From NCBI GenBank assembly GCA_947475855.1, contig CANJPN010000327.1, forward strand, positions 1 to 7,067: a stretch of 7,067 bases of DNA, written 5' to 3'. Numbering within the stretch: position 1 is the stretch's first letter; every line of letters begins with the position of its first letter. This DNA is from Bradyrhizobiaceae bacterium. GTDB lineage: Bacteria > Pseudomonadota > Alphaproteobacteria > Rhizobiales > Hyphomicrobiaceae. The translations under genes and the position numbers were made by a program. The notes under the pieces were generated by a model, which searched no databases, was not told where the DNA came from, and worked only from the letters and a program-made list of their open reading frames with translations. Below are positions 6,471 through 7,067 of the stretch, piece after piece.

Positions 6471-6765
6471 GCAGGGTTCCCCCGCTCGACCAACGAATGG
6501 CGATCTCCGAGCATGTCCGCAGCCGGACAAGGCAGACGTCGGGAACGGACTTTTGGGAGGCGTGCTTTGCACCAAAGACGACCAGAACGCATTCTGATTT
6601 CCGGAGATCGGGGTCGTACCTTTATCGACTGAGCGTCAAGCCGACGGGCATTGAACTACCATATCTTGAACGGTCGGGGCGTGATTCTGTGGCGCCTTGG
6701 CTACAGACTCCAAACTCGCTTGTCTTCTATTCTTGTCTTATGTTTATGTCCATGGAAGGGGTGCT
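6471..6765. other. Gene-poor stretch after the metallophosphoesterase
   Basis: No credible gene in about 295 nt. A 90-codon open frame on the + strand lacks a ribosome site, family sequence and the usual G/C-rich third positions. From about 6570 the bases become noticeably more AT-rich than the preceding genes. Three small hairpins lie in a row (TGTCCG/CGGACA at 6514-6529; a bulged one at 6561-6580 around CTTTG/CAAAG; CAGAA/TTCTG at 6583-6596), none followed by a T-run. The 3' end should carry the promoter of the small frame that follows, but none is clear. Confidence 0.6.
6754..6761 (+). promoter_or_regulatory. Ribosome-binding site before the outer-membrane protein stub
   Basis: GGAAGGGG lies 4 nt before a TTG start at 6766. 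It supports initiation at TTG, which begins a compact signal peptide (MKILFVAFG). The weaker in-frame start at 6697 would add 23 residues ahead of the basic residue of the signal. Confidence 0.45.
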
Positions 6766-6933
6766 TTGAAGATTCTGTTCGTTGCTTTCGGAGTGATACT
6801 GGCCGGGCTACTGTTGGCGACAGCGGACCGCATTTCAGCCCAGGAAGTTGGCGCAAGTCCATCTAGTAATCGAAATTGGACCGGCGGCTACGCAGGCATT
6901 CACGGCGGGCTCAGCTGGATTAGTCGGCCGTGA
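6766..6933 (+). pseudogene. Truncated outer-membrane beta-barrel protein (Omp25/Omp31-like N-terminus)
   Basis: Read from TTG, the frame gives 55 residues. They comprise a Sec signal peptide (MKILFVAFGVILAG, then LLLATADRISAQ, likely cut near residue 25) and a short linker. NWTGGYAGIHGGLSW (37-51) follows, then ISRP and a TGA stop. NWTGxYxGxxxG is the first beta-strand signature of the small porin-like outer-membrane proteins of rhizobia and relatives, which are normally about 200-280 aa. Here the barrel is lost after one strand. The other two forward frames after the stop do not continue a barrel, so this is truncation rather than a single frameshift. Insertion of, or recombination with, the sequence to the right is the likeliest cause. 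A genuine 55-aa secreted peptide is the alternative, but less likely. Base composition is less GC-rich than the flanking genes. Confidence 0.5.
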
Positions 6934-6946
6934 AGTTTCTTCAACC

Positions 6947-6967
6947 TGCTGATCTCGTTTGCTGATC
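6947..6967. repeat. 8-bp direct repeat TGCTGATC, period 13
   Basis: TGCTGATC occurs at 6947-6954 and again at 6960-6967, close to the point where the outer-membrane frame breaks down. Short, so chance is possible. Confidence 0.4.
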
Positions 6968-6994
6968 GAGCGGGAAGTCTGGCTTTGAGTTGCC

Positions 6995-7022
6995 GGATTT
7001 CCACGCTTCCCCGTGGATTTCC
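6995..7022. repeat. 8-bp direct repeat GGATTTCC with hairpin between
   Basis: GGATTTCC occurs at 6995-7002 and 7015-7022. Between and overlapping them, TCCACG (7000-7005) and CGTGGA (7012-7017) can form a 6-bp stem with a 6-nt loop. Direct repeats around a dyad could be a protein-binding site or element end; nothing else supports either reading. Confidence 0.4.
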
Positions 7023-7067
7023 TTGCAAATCGTGATGGGGGTTTGCTGCTGTGGCGAACCATGATTC

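Larger units (their letters stand above)
6934..7067. other. Right-edge sequence of unknown nature, possible mobile-element or rearrangement end
   Basis: No confident gene. On the minus strand a frame is open from the window edge to a stop at 6900-6902 (56 codons, including EIRQLKARLPARSA and EISRLKKLHGRL). It could be the tail of a coiled-coil-containing protein, but its third codon positions are only about half G/C, unlike the other genes, and it runs into the outer-membrane stub. The stretch also has two pairs of short direct repeats and a small hairpin. No terminal inverted repeat or target duplication can be tested because the far end is outside the window. Confidence 0.35.

Noticed and set aside
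6469..6487. Hairpin GAGC/GCTC with GGG/CCC just at the metallophosphoesterase stop, as a terminator
   Set aside because: An A-C mismatch breaks the stem and no T-run follows, so an intrinsic terminator cannot be supported.
6501..6610. 9-bp inverted pair CGATCTCCG / CGGAGATCG about 90 nt apart
   Set aside because: A match of this length within a few hundred bases is not rare by chance, and nothing lies between to suggest an element.
6497..6769. 90-codon + strand frame after the metallophosphoesterase
   Set aside because: No ribosome site before its ATG, no recognisable domain, and codon use unlike the neighbouring genes. Its stop overlaps the TTG of the next frame, which is probably chance.

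Overview
The window is GC-rich (low-to-mid 60s percent by eye over the first 6.5 kb) and looks like the chromosome of an alphaproteobacterium, most likely of the Hyphomicrobiales (Bradyrhizobium/Rhodopseudomonas/Xanthobacteraceae-like). Three things point there: the order hisS-hisZ-hisG with a short HisG that depends on HisZ, the alphaproteobacterial-looking end of the histidyl-tRNA synthetase, and palindromic repeats of the CGTAGGTYGGGTTAGC type, which I remember as common between genes in that group. The genus cannot be fixed from the sequence alone.

Left third (1-2774), + strand: the 3' part of hisS (histidyl-tRNA synthetase), then a 124-nt gap, then hisZ and hisG overlapping by an ATGA. 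HisZ is a catalytically dead relative of HisRS that joins short HisG to form ATP phosphoribosyltransferase, the first and feedback-controlled step of histidine synthesis. The cluster therefore couples making histidine with loading it onto tRNA. The hisS-hisZ gap is almost filled by two related palindromic repeats in opposite orientation; the stop codon of hisS lies inside the conserved head of the first, and the second ends 9 nt before the hisZ start.

Middle (2775-5275): a small Uma2/DUF820-type protein with a PD-(D/E)XK-like fold follows hisG on the + strand after 83 nt. Converging on it, 12 nt away, is a 613-aa minus-strand gene of unknown function. It encodes an exported protein with an N-terminal signal peptide, a glycine-rich hydrophobic centre, helical repeats and a C-terminal membrane anchor with a basic tail. 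It is the least explained gene here.

Right part (5276-7067): a 235-nt divergent intergenic region separates that gene from a complete calcineurin-like metallophosphoesterase (5511-6470). The remaining 600 nt are more AT-rich and gene-poor. They contain a 55-codon stub with a signal peptide and the beginning of an Omp25/Omp31-like outer-membrane beta-barrel protein (NWTGGYAG), which stops abruptly. The final 134 nt carry short direct repeats and a hairpin and have no convincing gene. A mobile element or rearrangement breaking the outer-membrane gene is a reasonable guess, but the other side lies outside the window.

No tRNA, rRNA, CRISPR array or complete transposase was recognised. I see no convincing new multi-gene system. 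The items most worth a second look are the inverted repeat pair in the his operon, the 613-aa membrane protein and the broken outer-membrane gene at the right edge.
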